Assembly: GCF_031834595.1 (NCBI RefSeq)
Contig: NZ_CP115541.1
Span: forward strand, 3,776,501-3,840,500
Direction of reading: 5' to 3'
Length of the DNA: 64,000 nt
Origin: Stenotrophomonas oahuensis
GTDB taxonomy: Bacteria > Pseudomonadota > Gammaproteobacteria > Xanthomonadales > Xanthomonadaceae
Part shown: positions 51,200 to 60,245 of the stretch, piece by piece
Layout of the letters: the number at the start of each line of letters is the position of its first letter
How positions within the stretch are numbered: position 1 is the stretch's first letter
Notes under the pieces: model-generated
What the model was told of the DNA's origin: nothing
What the model saw: only the letters and a program-made list of their open reading frames with translations
The model's database searches: none
Translations under genes and position numbers: made by a program

Positions 51200-51588
51200 C
51201 CTTCTTCAGCATCCCGCTGCCGTCGATCGAGTCGTAAAGGCCGGCTGGATGGTGGACTTTGGCGTGGAGAGCGTTCGATGTCTGCCTGCACTGCCTTAAT
51301 TTACGAACGCCTCTGCAGCGATTAGGAATGTTTATCGGGGCTAGGGGGAACATCGCTTCTGACGAAAAGGGAACATGAGGCCTGGCCGTATTAGTGAGGC
51401 TTATCGGGAAAAAAATCGCAGCGTCCGCCACATATTGGTCTTGGCGGCGATGAAGACCGCCGACACGGTGTTACCCAGGACAGCGCTCAGGCGGTTAGAG
51501 ATTCAATCGTGCGAACCGAGCATTTGCTTTGCCCTATCGTCCGATGGAATGCGCGTCAGTCAACGTGCACTGCCGCGACCCTTCCCGT
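51200..51588. other. Non-coding stretch with candidate transposon end
   Basis: Nearly 390 bp without a supportable gene. It holds the repeat at 51324-51348, GGGAACA at 51371, and a second ATCGGGAAAAA-like string at 51405-51416. Read on the minus strand the 51345-51375 part is TGTTCCCTTTTCGTCAGAAG, similar to Tn5053-type and IS21-type ends. It separates the transposon from the autotransporter gene. Confidence 0.45.
51324..51348 (+). repeat. 25-bp imperfect direct repeat, copy 1
   Basis: AGGAATGTTTATCGGGGCTAGGGGG-type string; 21 of 25 bases are shared, in the same orientation, with 59735-59759, 8.4 kb away on the far side of the autotransporter and DUF1254 genes. It could be a degraded element end or an attachment site, or chance, since half of it is G-rich. 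Confidence 0.35.
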
Positions 51589-54500
51589 CTACCATGCCCA
51601 TCTAAGTCCGAGCTTGCCATTCCACGCAGTTTCATTTCCGCTGAAGCTCCAGCTGTAGTCCACGTCGGCGAACAGATAGCCCGTTTCAGAGACCTGCCAG
51701 GTGCCACCCACGCCCACCTCAGCCCAGCTGCCGCCCATATCCACCGCGAACGGCACGTAGCCGCTGCTGGTTGCAAACTCCGCCCGGGGTTCGCCACGGA
51801 ACTCCCACCAGATGTTGGCGCGCAGCCATGCGTTGTCTGCGCGCAGCTGCCCCTGCCTGCTTTCGCGCTGGCCATTGCGGCTGAGTCGCGCGCCGATGCG
51901 CCCCACCAGCGAATCGCCGTCGCTGAAGCGTACCTGGGCATTGCCCACGTCAAGATCATCCACGTCGATCTGCTGCCAGATCACCTGCGCCTGCGGCTCG
52001 AGCCGCCAGCGCCCGTCCTCGATCGTGCGGCCGTCGCCGTCATTCAGGATGAAAGGCCAGCCCGCCTCCAATGACAGCGCCAAGCCGTATGCATCGACGA
52101 AGGTGTCCTGCATCCGCGGCGACTGTATGCGCAAGTCATACCAAGTGTACTGACCCACGGCATCCAGGTATGCGCCCTTGTCGTTGAAGCCTGTCCAGTA
52201 GCCACCCACCGAGCCGGCCTTGAAGCGATCGGTGCCGGCGTGGAACTGGTAGTCCAGAAGGTTGTGCCGGACCTCACCCTTGCCCTTGCCGTAGGCCAGG
52301 TAGAAGCCGGCGTGCTCGCGGCTGCGATCATCGGTATCGACATGACGGTACAGGTCCACACCGATCTGCAGGGCATCAAAACGATAGTCATAATCAGGGC
52401 CGCGATTGCCGTAGATGCCGTGGCGGCCACCGTCGTGCTCGCCGTCGTGGCCTACATAGCGCATCCACGCGCCGTTGAAGCCGCTGCGATCAGGATCAAG
52501 GTCTGTACGCTGGTGCAGCAGCTGCTCATCGCCCACCCGCTCATGCAGGGTGTCGATGAGGGTGCGTCCATAGACCTGCGCCATTGCCGGCGCGGCGGCA
52601 ATTAGCGACACCTCCTGGCGGAAGGCCGGCGTGGGCGGGGCAGGAGGGTTGGGCGGATCCGGATCTGGGTCCGGTGGCGGCGGGGGCGTAGGCGGCACCG
52701 GGGGATTGGGCGGCACGGGTGGGGTCGGTGGCGCCGGGCACGGCGGTGAGGGCGCGCCTGCGGCCGCGCAGTCGATCACCGAACGGAGGTACCAGCTGTT
52801 CTCGACGTCATTGCCGGACGCCGCAGGACCACCGCCGCGATAGAGGAAGTACTCATACGGTCCGGCGACCACCGGTGCCGCAAGTGCAAAGTTGTCTGCC
52901 ATCGTTGTGCTGTTGAGCGACTGCACCACCCGGATGCCATCGGCGAGCGTCAGCTCGCCCAACCCACCGGTGTTGCTGACCTCGATCATGCCCGGCCCAC
53001 TACTGCTGCCGTTGAAGACGACCAGCTGATCCGAAGGCGCACCATCCCCCGCGAGCCAAGTGTTCAAGGCAAGCGTGCCATCGCCGCTGTACCCGGACAC
53101 CGTCAGGGTCTTGTAGGACGCTGCCAGGGTGGGATCGCCGCTGGGCGGGGTGAACTCGATCCGGCTGGGGTCGTTGACCAGTGTCGTAAGGTTGGAACTG
53201 CCGGTCATCCGCCACAGAGACTCCTCCAGCACGAGGTTCGAGACGCTGCCAGCGGCGGTTGAGGCGGATCCCACCAGCGTGCTGCGGGTCGCCGTGATGT
53301 CGGCCGCGCCCGGCAGCGTCGGGATGGGAGCACCGGGCGGCAGCGGCGGTGGCTCGGCGGGAAGGTTGCCGTCGTCATCAGGAAAATCGGCCGGGCCGCG
53401 AACGCCCGGCTCGCTCGTCGCCAGCGATGGGAAGCTGGTCAGATCGCCCACCCGAAGCCACTCGGTGGCGCCGCTGGCGCTGGTGTCGGTCAGGCGGATG
53501 CTGCCGTTGCCCGCGACCCCAACCGTGGGCCCGCTGGCGTTGGTCAATGTGCTGCCGGTGAAGTCTGCCTGCGAAACGGACGTGGGCGTCCCCACCAGAA
53601 ACAGGGCCATGGCGTCACTTCCGATGGGAGCCACCGTAGTGGACGCACCGGTCAACTGCCCCCCGATCAGTGCCACTGCCCCATGTGCCGCCGCGCCCCC
53701 AGTGCGCAACGCCACGTTGCTCATCTGTACCTGCGTTGGCATATCGCGCGCCAGCGCGCCGTGCGCACCCGCGCCTTCGGTTGAGACGGCGAGGTTTGCT
53801 GCGATGACCCGCGCCTGCCCACGGCCGGACGGTGCGGAGCCATAGTCCACCAGCACCGCGCGCAGGCCGACCGCGCCGATGCCATGCGTGGTCACCGGCG
53901 TGCCGGTGAGGGTGATGGCCGCAAGTTCGGTCGCCAGGTCGTTGCGCGCTTGCGCATTGGCGCCGTGGGCGAGGTCGCCGAACGTTTCCACGCTGCCGCC
54001 AGTGTAGGTCACCTGGGCAGGAAACTGCGTCCCCAGCTGTTCGGTGATGGCGAGGACGCCGCTGGCCCCGCTGCCTTCTGTGCGTACGGTCACCGCATCC
54101 ACCGTGGCGGTGCCGCCGTCGTCGGCCCACACGCCCATCGCGTAGGTACCGTAGGTCCGGGCCGCGGTGCCGCTGGCCAGCAGCAGCCCACCCGGATTGC
54201 GTGCGCCAAGCGCATGGGCGAATGACGACTGCCGCACCTGGTTGCCGTACGTGATGATCGAGCCGCCCGTCAGCGTCACGGTGCCGGCCATGTCGGCCAG
54301 CGCGCCCATGGCGTTGTCATTGCCACGGGTGACTATCGTGACGTTGTTGGCGGTGATGCTGGCGCTGCCCGCAGTGAGCGCGGCCGCGTCCACGCCCAGC
54401 GTGCTGATGGTGGTGCCGTCCACCGCGATGGTGGAACCGGCCAACGCGCGCACGCCGTAGGCGGTGGCGCTTTCGGTGCTCACGCTGCCGCCCTGCAGGG

Positions 54501-55662
54501 TCACGTTGGCCGCCAGCCCGTCCGCCAGTACCGCCGGTGCCCACGGACCGGTGGCACCGGACGGGCGCATCAGCACCTGGGTATCGACCAGCGATGCGGT
54601 TGCCCCTGCCAGCACCGAAACGCCGATGGAACGTGCGCCGCCCACGGTGATCGTTGCATCTTCGATGCGGGCGCTTGAGCCGGCATCCGCAATCAGCAGT
54701 CCGGGCGAATACAGCGCGCTGGTGGTAATGGCGCTGGTGCCGTCAAGCGTGAACGTACCGCCGCTGGTCACGCGCACGCCTGCTGCCGGATTGAGGACAT
54801 TGCCCGCGCCGACATGCGAGAGCAGGGTGTCGCTCAGCGACACCGTGCCGGCGTCCACGCGGACCAAGTTGGCCAGCGTACCGGTGGTGGTCACGACCGC
54901 GCCCTGGCCGGTGACCCGGCTGCCCGCGCCGCGCGCCAGAATGGCATGGCTGCCGTCCTGGGTGGTGGTGTTCTGCGCACCTGCCGTACTGATCGTGGTG
55001 CCGTTCAAGGTGATCAGCCCACCGTCGAGCGCTGCCGCGCCGAATGCACCGCGCGAACTGGAACTGATGCTGCCTGAGGTCAGTTCGATCACGCTGCCGG
55101 CGCCGGTCGCCACGACGGCATGGTTGTTGAGCGCGTTGAAGCCGCCGGTTACCTGGATCTGCGCGTTGTCCAGGCTGATCTGCCCACCCGCCTCGGCGCT
55201 TACTCCGCGCAGATTGGCCGGCGTACTGGTGCCTGTGGGTGTCATCGTGATGACGGCACCACTGGAGGTGATGGCGCTGCCCGCGCCGTTTGCGCGCAGC
55301 CCGATCTGCCCGCTGGCGGCAGCGGCCGTGGACACGGTTCGTACCGTGCTTGCGTTGAAGCTAATCCGGCCGCCCGATTGTGCGTACGCACCCACCGCAT
55401 TGGCACCGCCAAGGTTTTCGATGATGCCGTCAGCGATGATGTATCCCGTCGATTGTGCCGAAGCACCGGTGGCGTTGGCTGCCACGACAACGACGGTTCC
55501 GGTCGGTATGGTGCACTCGCCGCCGGCGGTGGCCACGGCGGGCGTGGGGCAGGTCTGCGCCGCGACAGGTGATGCCATCGCTACTGCCAAGGCAACGCTC
55601 AATACACACAACTCTTTAGGCCGATAGTTCACCCCGCCGGCTCGATCCGTATGAACAGGCAT
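51589..55662 (-). CDS. Type V autotransporter with pertactin-like passenger
   Basis: Surface protein of 1357 residues. An N-terminal extension and signal sequence end near PVAAQT; then comes a long passenger made of repeating beta-helix-like strands (many S/T/G/A-rich repeats such as GTTIST and SGAVITMTPTG), a proline-rich spacer near residues 970-1015 (encoded around 52630-52752), and the C-terminal autotransporter barrel beginning around 1090 and ending NGKLGLRWAW. The start ATG at 55662 has GAGG about 9 bp upstream. Likely role is adhesion or biofilm. The barrel end resembles the fragment at 56392-56562. The gene looks high-GC like the chromosome, unlike the transposon next to it. Confidence 0.9.
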   Translation of the reverse strand: MPVHTDRAGGVNYRPKELCVLSVALAVAMASPVAAQTCPTPAVATAGGECTIPTGTVVVVAANATGASAQSTGYIIADGIIENLGGANAVGAYAQSGGRISFNASTVRTVSTAAAASGQIGLRANGAGSAITSSGAVITMTPTGTSTPANLRGVSAEAGGQISLDNAQIQVTGGFNALNNHAVVATGAGSVIELTSGSISSSSRGAFGAAALDGGLITLNGTTISTAGAQNTTTQDGSHAILARGAGSRVTGQGAVVTTTGTLANLVRVDAGTVSLSDTLLSHVGAGNVLNPAAGVRVTSGGTFTLDGTSAITTSALYSPGLLIADAGSSARIEDATITVGGARSIGVSVLAGATASLVDTQVLMRPSGATGPWAPAVLADGLAANVTLQGGSVSTESATAYGVRALAGSTIAVDGTTISTLGVDAAALTAGSASITANNVTIVTRGNDNAMGALADMAGTVTLTGGSIITYGNQVRQSSFAHALGARNPGGLLLASGTAARTYGTYAMGVWADDGGTATVDAVTVRTEGSGASGVLAITEQLGTQFPAQVTYTGGSVETFGDLAHGANAQARNDLATELAAITLTGTPVTTHGIGAVGLRAVLVDYGSAPSGRGQARVIAANLAVSTEGAGAHGALARDMPTQVQMSNVALRTGGAAAHGAVALIGGQLTGASTTVAPIGSDAMALFLVGTPTSVSQADFTGSTLTNASGPTVGVAGNGSIRLTDTSASGATEWLRVGDLTSFPSLATSEPGVRGPADFPDDDGNLPAEPPPLPPGAPIPTLPGAADITATRSTLVGSASTAAGSVSNLVLEESLWRMTGSSNLTTLVNDPSRIEFTPPSGDPTLAASYKTLTVSGYSGDGTLALNTWLAGDGAPSDQLVVFNGSSSGPGMIEVSNTGGLGELTLADGIRVVQSLNSTTMADNFALAAPVVAGPYEYFLYRGGGPAASGNDVENSWYLRSVIDCAAAGAPSPPCPAPPTPPVPPNPPVPPTPPPPPDPDPDPPNPPAPPTPAFRQEVSLIAAAPAMAQVYGRTLIDTLHERVGDEQLLHQRTDLDPDRSGFNGAWMRYVGHDGEHDGGRHGIYGNRGPDYDYRFDALQIGVDLYRHVDTDDRSREHAGFYLAYGKGKGEVRHNLLDYQFHAGTDRFKAGSVGGYWTGFNDKGAYLDAVGQYTWYDLRIQSPRMQDTFVDAYGLALSLEAGWPFILNDGDGRTIEDGRWRLEPQAQVIWQQIDVDDLDVGNAQVRFSDGDSLVGRIGARLSRNGQRESRQGQLRADNAWLRANIWWEFRGEPRAEFATSSGYVPFAVDMGGSWAEVGVGGTWQVSETGYLFADVDYSWSFSGNETAWNGKLGLRWAW

Positions 55663-56059
55663 GGCAGCACCCCTCGCTTGCGGTAGTCCGAAGGTGGAGT
55701 GCCAGACCACTGCTGACAAGGGTAAAAAGCGCAACCCGCTTAAGTAAACATACGCGTCGACCCGTGTCGGAACTTGGACAAGAATCGCTACGGGCAGCGC
55801 ACTGTAGACGCCGAGCCGGAAGGCATCTCCCACTGCCCCCCGCGGACCGAGATCAACCGATCACGAGTCGCGGCGTCTATTGACGTAGTAGCTCGGCAGG
55901 AGCACGCAGGTCACAGGTTGCAAAGTAGTTTTACTGACGTCGTCTGCGTAGATCCGCAGAAGTAAAGGCGAGGCAAATGCTGCAGCATGCATTTGGCGAC
56001 TTCTCGCGTCCGGTCGGCGCCAGGTTGAAGGATGGTCCTTGCTGCCCCGGAGTTGGGAA
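55663..56059. other. Intergenic region between the autotransporter and the pseudogene
   Basis: About 400 bp with no supportable gene. It carries GTAGTTTTACTGACG at 55925-55939, matching 12 of 15 positions of the motif at 4315 and 23105, 135 bp before the start of the fragment. No terminator is seen. Confidence 0.4.
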
Positions 56060-56562
56060 ATGGATCGGAAATTCCTGGTAATGTCGCTTGCGACGGCTAT
56101 CTTGAACCTAGCCACGCATCAAGCGCAGGCGGCCCCGCCGGGAGATGCCCAGTTGCCAGACGCCTATGAGCCGGTCGGCAGCGGCACGACACTATCGACC
56201 GCGCCGGATGCCCCTGTGGGCTGTTTCGGCATCACTGCCAATCCGCGCACGACGGCGACATTCACCGACTACCAAACTGTTGCCGAGCGCCCGGCAGGGA
56301 GCTACTTCAGCCCGATACCCGTGTTCAGTGGACCCGCGAGTTTTGCGCCTGCGAATGCCACCTTCATCAATGCAACGGTGTACATGGCGCCGGAGCGCCT
56401 TTCACCGCCGACCTGGGTGACAGTTGGGGCAAAGCGGGACTGGGTGGCACATGGCAAATCAGCGCCATCGGCTATCTCTTCGCAGATGCGGATTACACAT
56501 GGACTTTCGATGGCGACGAGACATCGTGGAACGGAAAGGTCGGCATGCGCTGGCAATGGTGA
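56060..56562 (+). pseudogene. Remnant: exported protein start joined out of frame to an autotransporter barrel end
   Basis: Two pieces in different frames. From 56060 an ATG opens a protein with a signal peptide (MDRKFLVMSLATAILN...QAQA) and a short non-recognised segment to about 56397. From about 56392 another frame encodes APFTADLGDSWGKAGLGGTW, then GYLFADADYTWTFDGDETSW and a last strand GKVGMRWQW ending at TGA 56560-56562. This second piece lines up with the last ~56 residues of the autotransporter at 51589 and shares most residues. The central passenger and barrel are missing, so this is a deletion remnant of a second autotransporter. Confidence 0.7.
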
Positions 56563-56720
56563 TCACGGTTAGACCAACCATCAGCACCCAGACAGGCTGC
56601 CGACTGTTCCGTCCACCTTGCGATGTCGTGTGGCGAGAGGCGAACTGCGGCTGGCGATTTCTTTCGTTACCTTCCACGCTGCACGAGAGAGCAGTTTACT
56701 TTTTGAAGGAGTGTGATCCC

Positions 56721-57998
56721 GTGTCCGAAATTACCAACCCGCATGAGAACGTCGCTCAATCGATATCCGACCAGGACATCAGCGATGCTTACATATATCT
56801 ACTCGGCCGCCTGCTGATAGCGCGTCAGCAGCAGGCGGATTTCGACGAAGAAGGCCTGCGGTGGAACACGCTGCTGCATCGCAAGCCGGGGCAGGTCGAG
56901 TGGCCGAATCCCAACTTGGACGTGGCCTATTCCGAGGCGTGGATAGCGCTTGACGATAACGCCTGGCTGCTTGTCACCGTTCCGGAGATCAGTGGGCGGT
57001 ACTACGTGGTCGAATTTATCGACGGGTGGGGTGAAACCGTCGCAAACATCAATGAACGGGTCTATCCGGACCATCCGTTCGGCCAGTTCGCGGTGTGCCT
57101 GACAGGCAGCGACATGAGGATTCCAGAGGGGGTGCAGCGGGTCGAAGTGCCGGCCATGGTCACTCGGGTCCTGCTGCGCGTAGAGCTGGGTGCAGATTGG
57201 AAAGAAGCGATCGACTTGCAACGGCAGTTCAGGTTCGAGATGCAGGGAAACCCGACCTTGCCCGAAGTCCCACGCACGGTGATGTTCGATATCGCGGAGC
57301 TGCCCGGCGTGGAGGCGTTCGAATCGGCCGAGCTGGCATTGCGCGAACCGGACACCAGCGCTCTGGAGCAGCTCCAAGCCAAAGTCAGGGCGATTGCCCT
57401 GGCGATCCGGGCGCCAGCCGAGCGAGCCCGCGTCGATGCAGTTGTCCGGAGCAAGGCGTTCAAAGACTTCTCCGATGCCGCGCCATACATCGGCCGTGGC
57501 AGCATCCGCAACGGATGGGCGCGGCCTGCCTGTTGCGGCCATTGGGGCCAGGACTGGATGAGCCGGAGCACCGTCAACTTTGGTGGGATCTGGGCCAACG
57601 TGCTCGATGAAGTGCTGTATTACCGCGGTGCCTTGGACAGCGCCGGCGCAGCGCTTGAACCCGATGGCAGCTACACCCTGACATTTCCCGCCGACGCGCT
57701 TCCGGACAAGTTTGCCAAGTACTTCTGGTCAGTTATCGCCGTCGACCGCCTGCACCGCAGGGTGCTGCCGAATCCGCTGGAACGCTATCTACTGAACAAC
57801 CAGTCGGGTCTCGTCAAAGAAGACGACGGCTCGCTCACGCTCTACTTTGCACCGGAGAAGCCAGCGGACGCGCCCGAGCCAAACTGGCTGCCGACCAGCG
57901 CCGGCAAGCCATGGAGCTTGACCTTCCGCTTCTATGGCCCACGCGGCGCTGTCGCCGATGGCAGCTACTATCCGCCGCCCCTCATCCGGCGAGCATAG
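56721..57998 (+). CDS. DUF1254/DUF1214 protein, copy 1
   Basis: Protein of 425 residues starting at GTG 56721, with AAGGAG 9 bp upstream. It begins with a helical segment (ISDAYIYLLGRLLIARQQQADF) and has the DUF1254 N-half (WPNPNLDVAYSEAWIALDDNAWLLVTVPEISGRYYVVEFIDGWGE) and DUF1214 C-half ending with DGSYYPPPLIRR. The family is widespread and chemically unassigned; members often sit beside transport or stress genes. No signal peptide is evident. The second copy follows after 31 bp. Confidence 0.8.
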   Translation: MSEITNPHENVAQSISDQDISDAYIYLLGRLLIARQQQADFDEEGLRWNTLLHRKPGQVEWPNPNLDVAYSEAWIALDDNAWLLVTVPEISGRYYVVEFIDGWGETVANINERVYPDHPFGQFAVCLTGSDMRIPEGVQRVEVPAMVTRVLLRVELGADWKEAIDLQRQFRFEMQGNPTLPEVPRTVMFDIAELPGVEAFESAELALREPDTSALEQLQAKVRAIALAIRAPAERARVDAVVRSKAFKDFSDAAPYIGRGSIRNGWARPACCGHWGQDWMSRSTVNFGGIWANVLDEVLYYRGALDSAGAALEPDGSYTLTFPADALPDKFAKYFWSVIAVDRLHRRVLPNPLERYLLNNQSGLVKEDDGSLTLYFAPEKPADAPEPNWLPTSAGKPWSLTFRFYGPRGAVADGSYYPPPLIRRA

Positions 57999-58029
57999 GC
58001 CAATCTCATCACTCTTTCGGAGCGCCATA

Positions 58030-59544
58030 ATGTCCAGCCCGCACAAGTCCAGCAGCAAACGCATGCCCAACCCCGCTCAGGTCAGCGCGTTCTCGCCAGC
58101 CCACCCGGACCTTAAAGATGGTGCCGCCGTGCCGGCGCGCGTGGCCAGCCAGCATTACGCCGAGGCATTGGCACGGGTGGTCTATATCTGGGGTCATCCC
58201 CTGGTCAACACGTTCCGGCGCACCAGCACTTGGGAACTCATGAAGGGCCACGGGCCCGGCATGGCCATGGGCCTGTTCCCCGGCTCGCCAAAGAACCACA
58301 TGGGCTATGTGGATGACTACCTGCCCGCCGCCCAACGCAAAATCGTGACGCCGAACAACGACACGATCTACGGTGCCTGCTTCGCAGACCTTGGCGAAGA
58401 ACCCGTAGTAGTACAGACACCGAGGGATGTTCCCGTAGGTCACTACTGGACCATTCAGATTGTGGATGCGTTCACCAACGTGATCCACCAACTGGGCTCT
58501 GCGTCAAAAACGCCAGCCGGCAAGTTCCTTCTGGTCGGGCCTAACTGGCGAGGCGGGACGCCGCAAGGCTTCAGCGGCGTACTGCACTCACCGACGGATG
58601 TCGCCGTAGTAATGGCGCGAAGCTTCGCCGCGCGCACGCCCGAGGCCAAGGCACAGGCACGCGCCGTACTTAATCAGATGGGCGCTACGCCGCTCAGCGA
58701 GGATCGGCCGGGAATGCGCCATTTCGACTGCGAGTCCAGTGCGCGAAACAAGGTATATCCACCCAATCTCAATGCCGATATCCTCGCAGCCGATCCTGAC
58801 ATCTTGCGCGAGCGTCCTGTGCATGGCGAGACCTTCTGGGACGATCTGAAGCGGGCACTGGACGCCAATCCGCAAGTCGGCCCGGACGATGCCGTGATGG
58901 CCGAACAAGCGCGCGTATTGCTCGCGTTGCGCGAGCGTGATCCGGCATGGAAGGCGCTGTTGGACCAGACGGTGTTGATCGCCGACGCCGAACTGTTCCA
59001 AGGCGCACGTTACGAGCAGGTCGGAACGGACGCCGGGAACGGTTGGCAGCGCCAGGCCAACAGTGGACGCTGGGGCAGCGACTGGCTGAGCAGGGCGCAG
59101 GCGGCCGCGATTTATATCTATGTCAATGACTTCGAAGAAGCGGCCTACCTCATCCGCGGCGTCGATGACCAAGGCGCTCTGTTGAACGGTCGCTACCACT
59201 ACACGATGCGATTCGAAAAGAATCAACTGCCACCCGTGGATCGTACGCGAGGTGGGTTCTGGTCCCTAACCATGTACGACAAGGACTACTATATGCTACC
59301 GGAGAGCCCCAACAGCCGGCACAACCTGGGCACGGTCAACCTCGACGCCAACGAACTGCATTTCGACCAGGACGGCTCGCTCACGCTCGTTTTGTCCAGC
59401 GACGAACCCCGGGATGTGGCCGGGAAGGCCAACTGGCTGCCCGCCCCACGCGACGCGTTCGCGCTGATCGTCCGCGCCTACGTGCCGGATGCGACAATTC
59501 TCGATGGAATCTACAAGCTGCCTCAAGTGGTGCGGCAGAGCTGA
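58030..59544 (+). CDS. DUF1254/DUF1214 protein, copy 2
   Basis: Protein of 504 residues, longer than copy 1. It has YPP-like and PNNDTIYGACFADLGEEPVVVQTPRDVPVGHYWTIQIVDAFTNV of DUF1254 and, near the end, NQLPPVDRTRGGFWSLTMYDKDYYMLPESPNSRHNLGTVN, the signature of DUF1214. The ATG at 58030 has CGGAG about 8 bp upstream. It probably is cotranscribed with copy 1. Function unknown. Confidence 0.83.
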   Translation: MSSPHKSSSKRMPNPAQVSAFSPAHPDLKDGAAVPARVASQHYAEALARVVYIWGHPLVNTFRRTSTWELMKGHGPGMAMGLFPGSPKNHMGYVDDYLPAAQRKIVTPNNDTIYGACFADLGEEPVVVQTPRDVPVGHYWTIQIVDAFTNVIHQLGSASKTPAGKFLLVGPNWRGGTPQGFSGVLHSPTDVAVVMARSFAARTPEAKAQARAVLNQMGATPLSEDRPGMRHFDCESSARNKVYPPNLNADILAADPDILRERPVHGETFWDDLKRALDANPQVGPDDAVMAEQARVLLALRERDPAWKALLDQTVLIADAELFQGARYEQVGTDAGNGWQRQANSGRWGSDWLSRAQAAAIYIYVNDFEEAAYLIRGVDDQGALLNGRYHYTMRFEKNQLPPVDRTRGGFWSLTMYDKDYYMLPESPNSRHNLGTVNLDANELHFDQDGSLTLVLSSDEPRDVAGKANWLPAPRDAFALIVRAYVPDATILDGIYKLPQVVRQS

Positions 59545-59689
59545 AATTAGCCCCAGCGGTGCGCCAGTTGCATCCTTTCGTTCTTATTCGCCAAGGGCAG
59601 GGCGTTCAATGATGAGCTCTGTCAATCATGGCTGGAGGCGTTACAAAACACGCACCCTGCGTCGCCGTCAGCGCTTCGGGCGATTGTGA

Positions 59690-59717
59690 ATGTCCGCTTC
59701 CGGCTGGGAGCGGACAT
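59690..59717. terminator. Hairpin after the DUF1254 genes
   Basis: ATGTCCGCT at 59690-59698 pairs perfectly with AGCGGACAT at 59709-59717 across a 10-nt loop. It lacks a T tract. It may terminate the DUF1254 transcript or be a repeated palindrome of the genome. Confidence 0.4.
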
Positions 59718-59734
59718 CGGCAGGGCGGGGGATA

Positions 59735-59759
59735 AGGAAGATTTATCGGGGGTAGGGGC
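59735..59759 (+). repeat. 25-bp imperfect direct repeat, copy 2
   Basis: AGGAAGATTTATCGGGGGTAGGGGC-type string matching 51324-51348 at 21 of 25 positions in the same orientation. The two copies flank the autotransporter, its remnant and the DUF1254 genes. Confidence 0.35.
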
Positions 59760-60245
59760 GGCTTTTGGCCGGCAGGACTGTCTCACGAGCGTGCGGAGTC
59801 GAGAAAGGTCCGCTGTCGTTTAGGGAAACGCATGTTTCGGCCTTTAGTCCATCCAACCATTGTTCGACAGACCTTAACGCTTCTTCGGGAGCTGCTTCGG
59901 CCGCCCGTTGTACAACCTGGAAAGTAAGCTGGCAGATTGCTGTGGACTGCAATCAGGCTATGACCAGGCGGGTCGCGTGACCGCACAGCTGAACCATCAT
60001 GTCAGCTGCGTCGATCTAGCCCAATTTCAATATGGCGAAGCAGCCCGACCATGCCATAGAGCTCTCGCTTGTCTGCGAGCAGCTCGATGTCCCTGGGCTA
60101 AATTTCGCTCAGGGGTGGAACATTGTCCGAATCCTGTCCTGGGAAGCATTCTGAGACGCGGCGAACCTTGCTCATGGTCGTTGAAACTCTTGCTGCGAAC
60201 GAGCGTTGGCACCAGAATGAGGCATCCCAAGCAAGGCCGATGGTG

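Larger units (their letters stand above)
46131..51375 (+). mobile_element. TniA-TniB-TniQ transposon, boundaries approximate
   Basis: The core 46609-50163 carries three transposition genes in the order tniA-tniB-tniQ, as in the Tn5053/Tn402 and other Tn7-related elements. No resolvase or invertase of the TniR type is present. I place the left end near the TGTCGG at 46131, inside or just after the ParE gene, and the right end near GGGAACA at 51371-51375, because the sequence inside it (read on the other strand as TTTTCGTCAGAAGCGA) resembles the terminal sequences of Tn5053-type elements. No perfect terminal inverted repeat or 5-bp target duplication could be fixed by eye. Cargo: a small unknown protein, an XRE regulator and a 63-residue protein. 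Confidence 0.55.
59545..60245. other. 700-bp stretch without a supported gene
   Basis: No gene could be supported. It contains a hairpin at 59690-59717 and the second copy of the 25-bp repeat at 59735-59759. Some open frames exist on both strands but lack ribosome sites and family motifs. Base composition drops from the DUF1254 genes toward the KAP gene. Confidence 0.5.

Noticed and set aside
46131..51465. TGTCGG at 46131 and CCGACA at 51460 as terminal repeats of the transposon
   Set aside because: Only six bases match and the flanking five bases (GACTG and CGGTG) do not form a target duplication.
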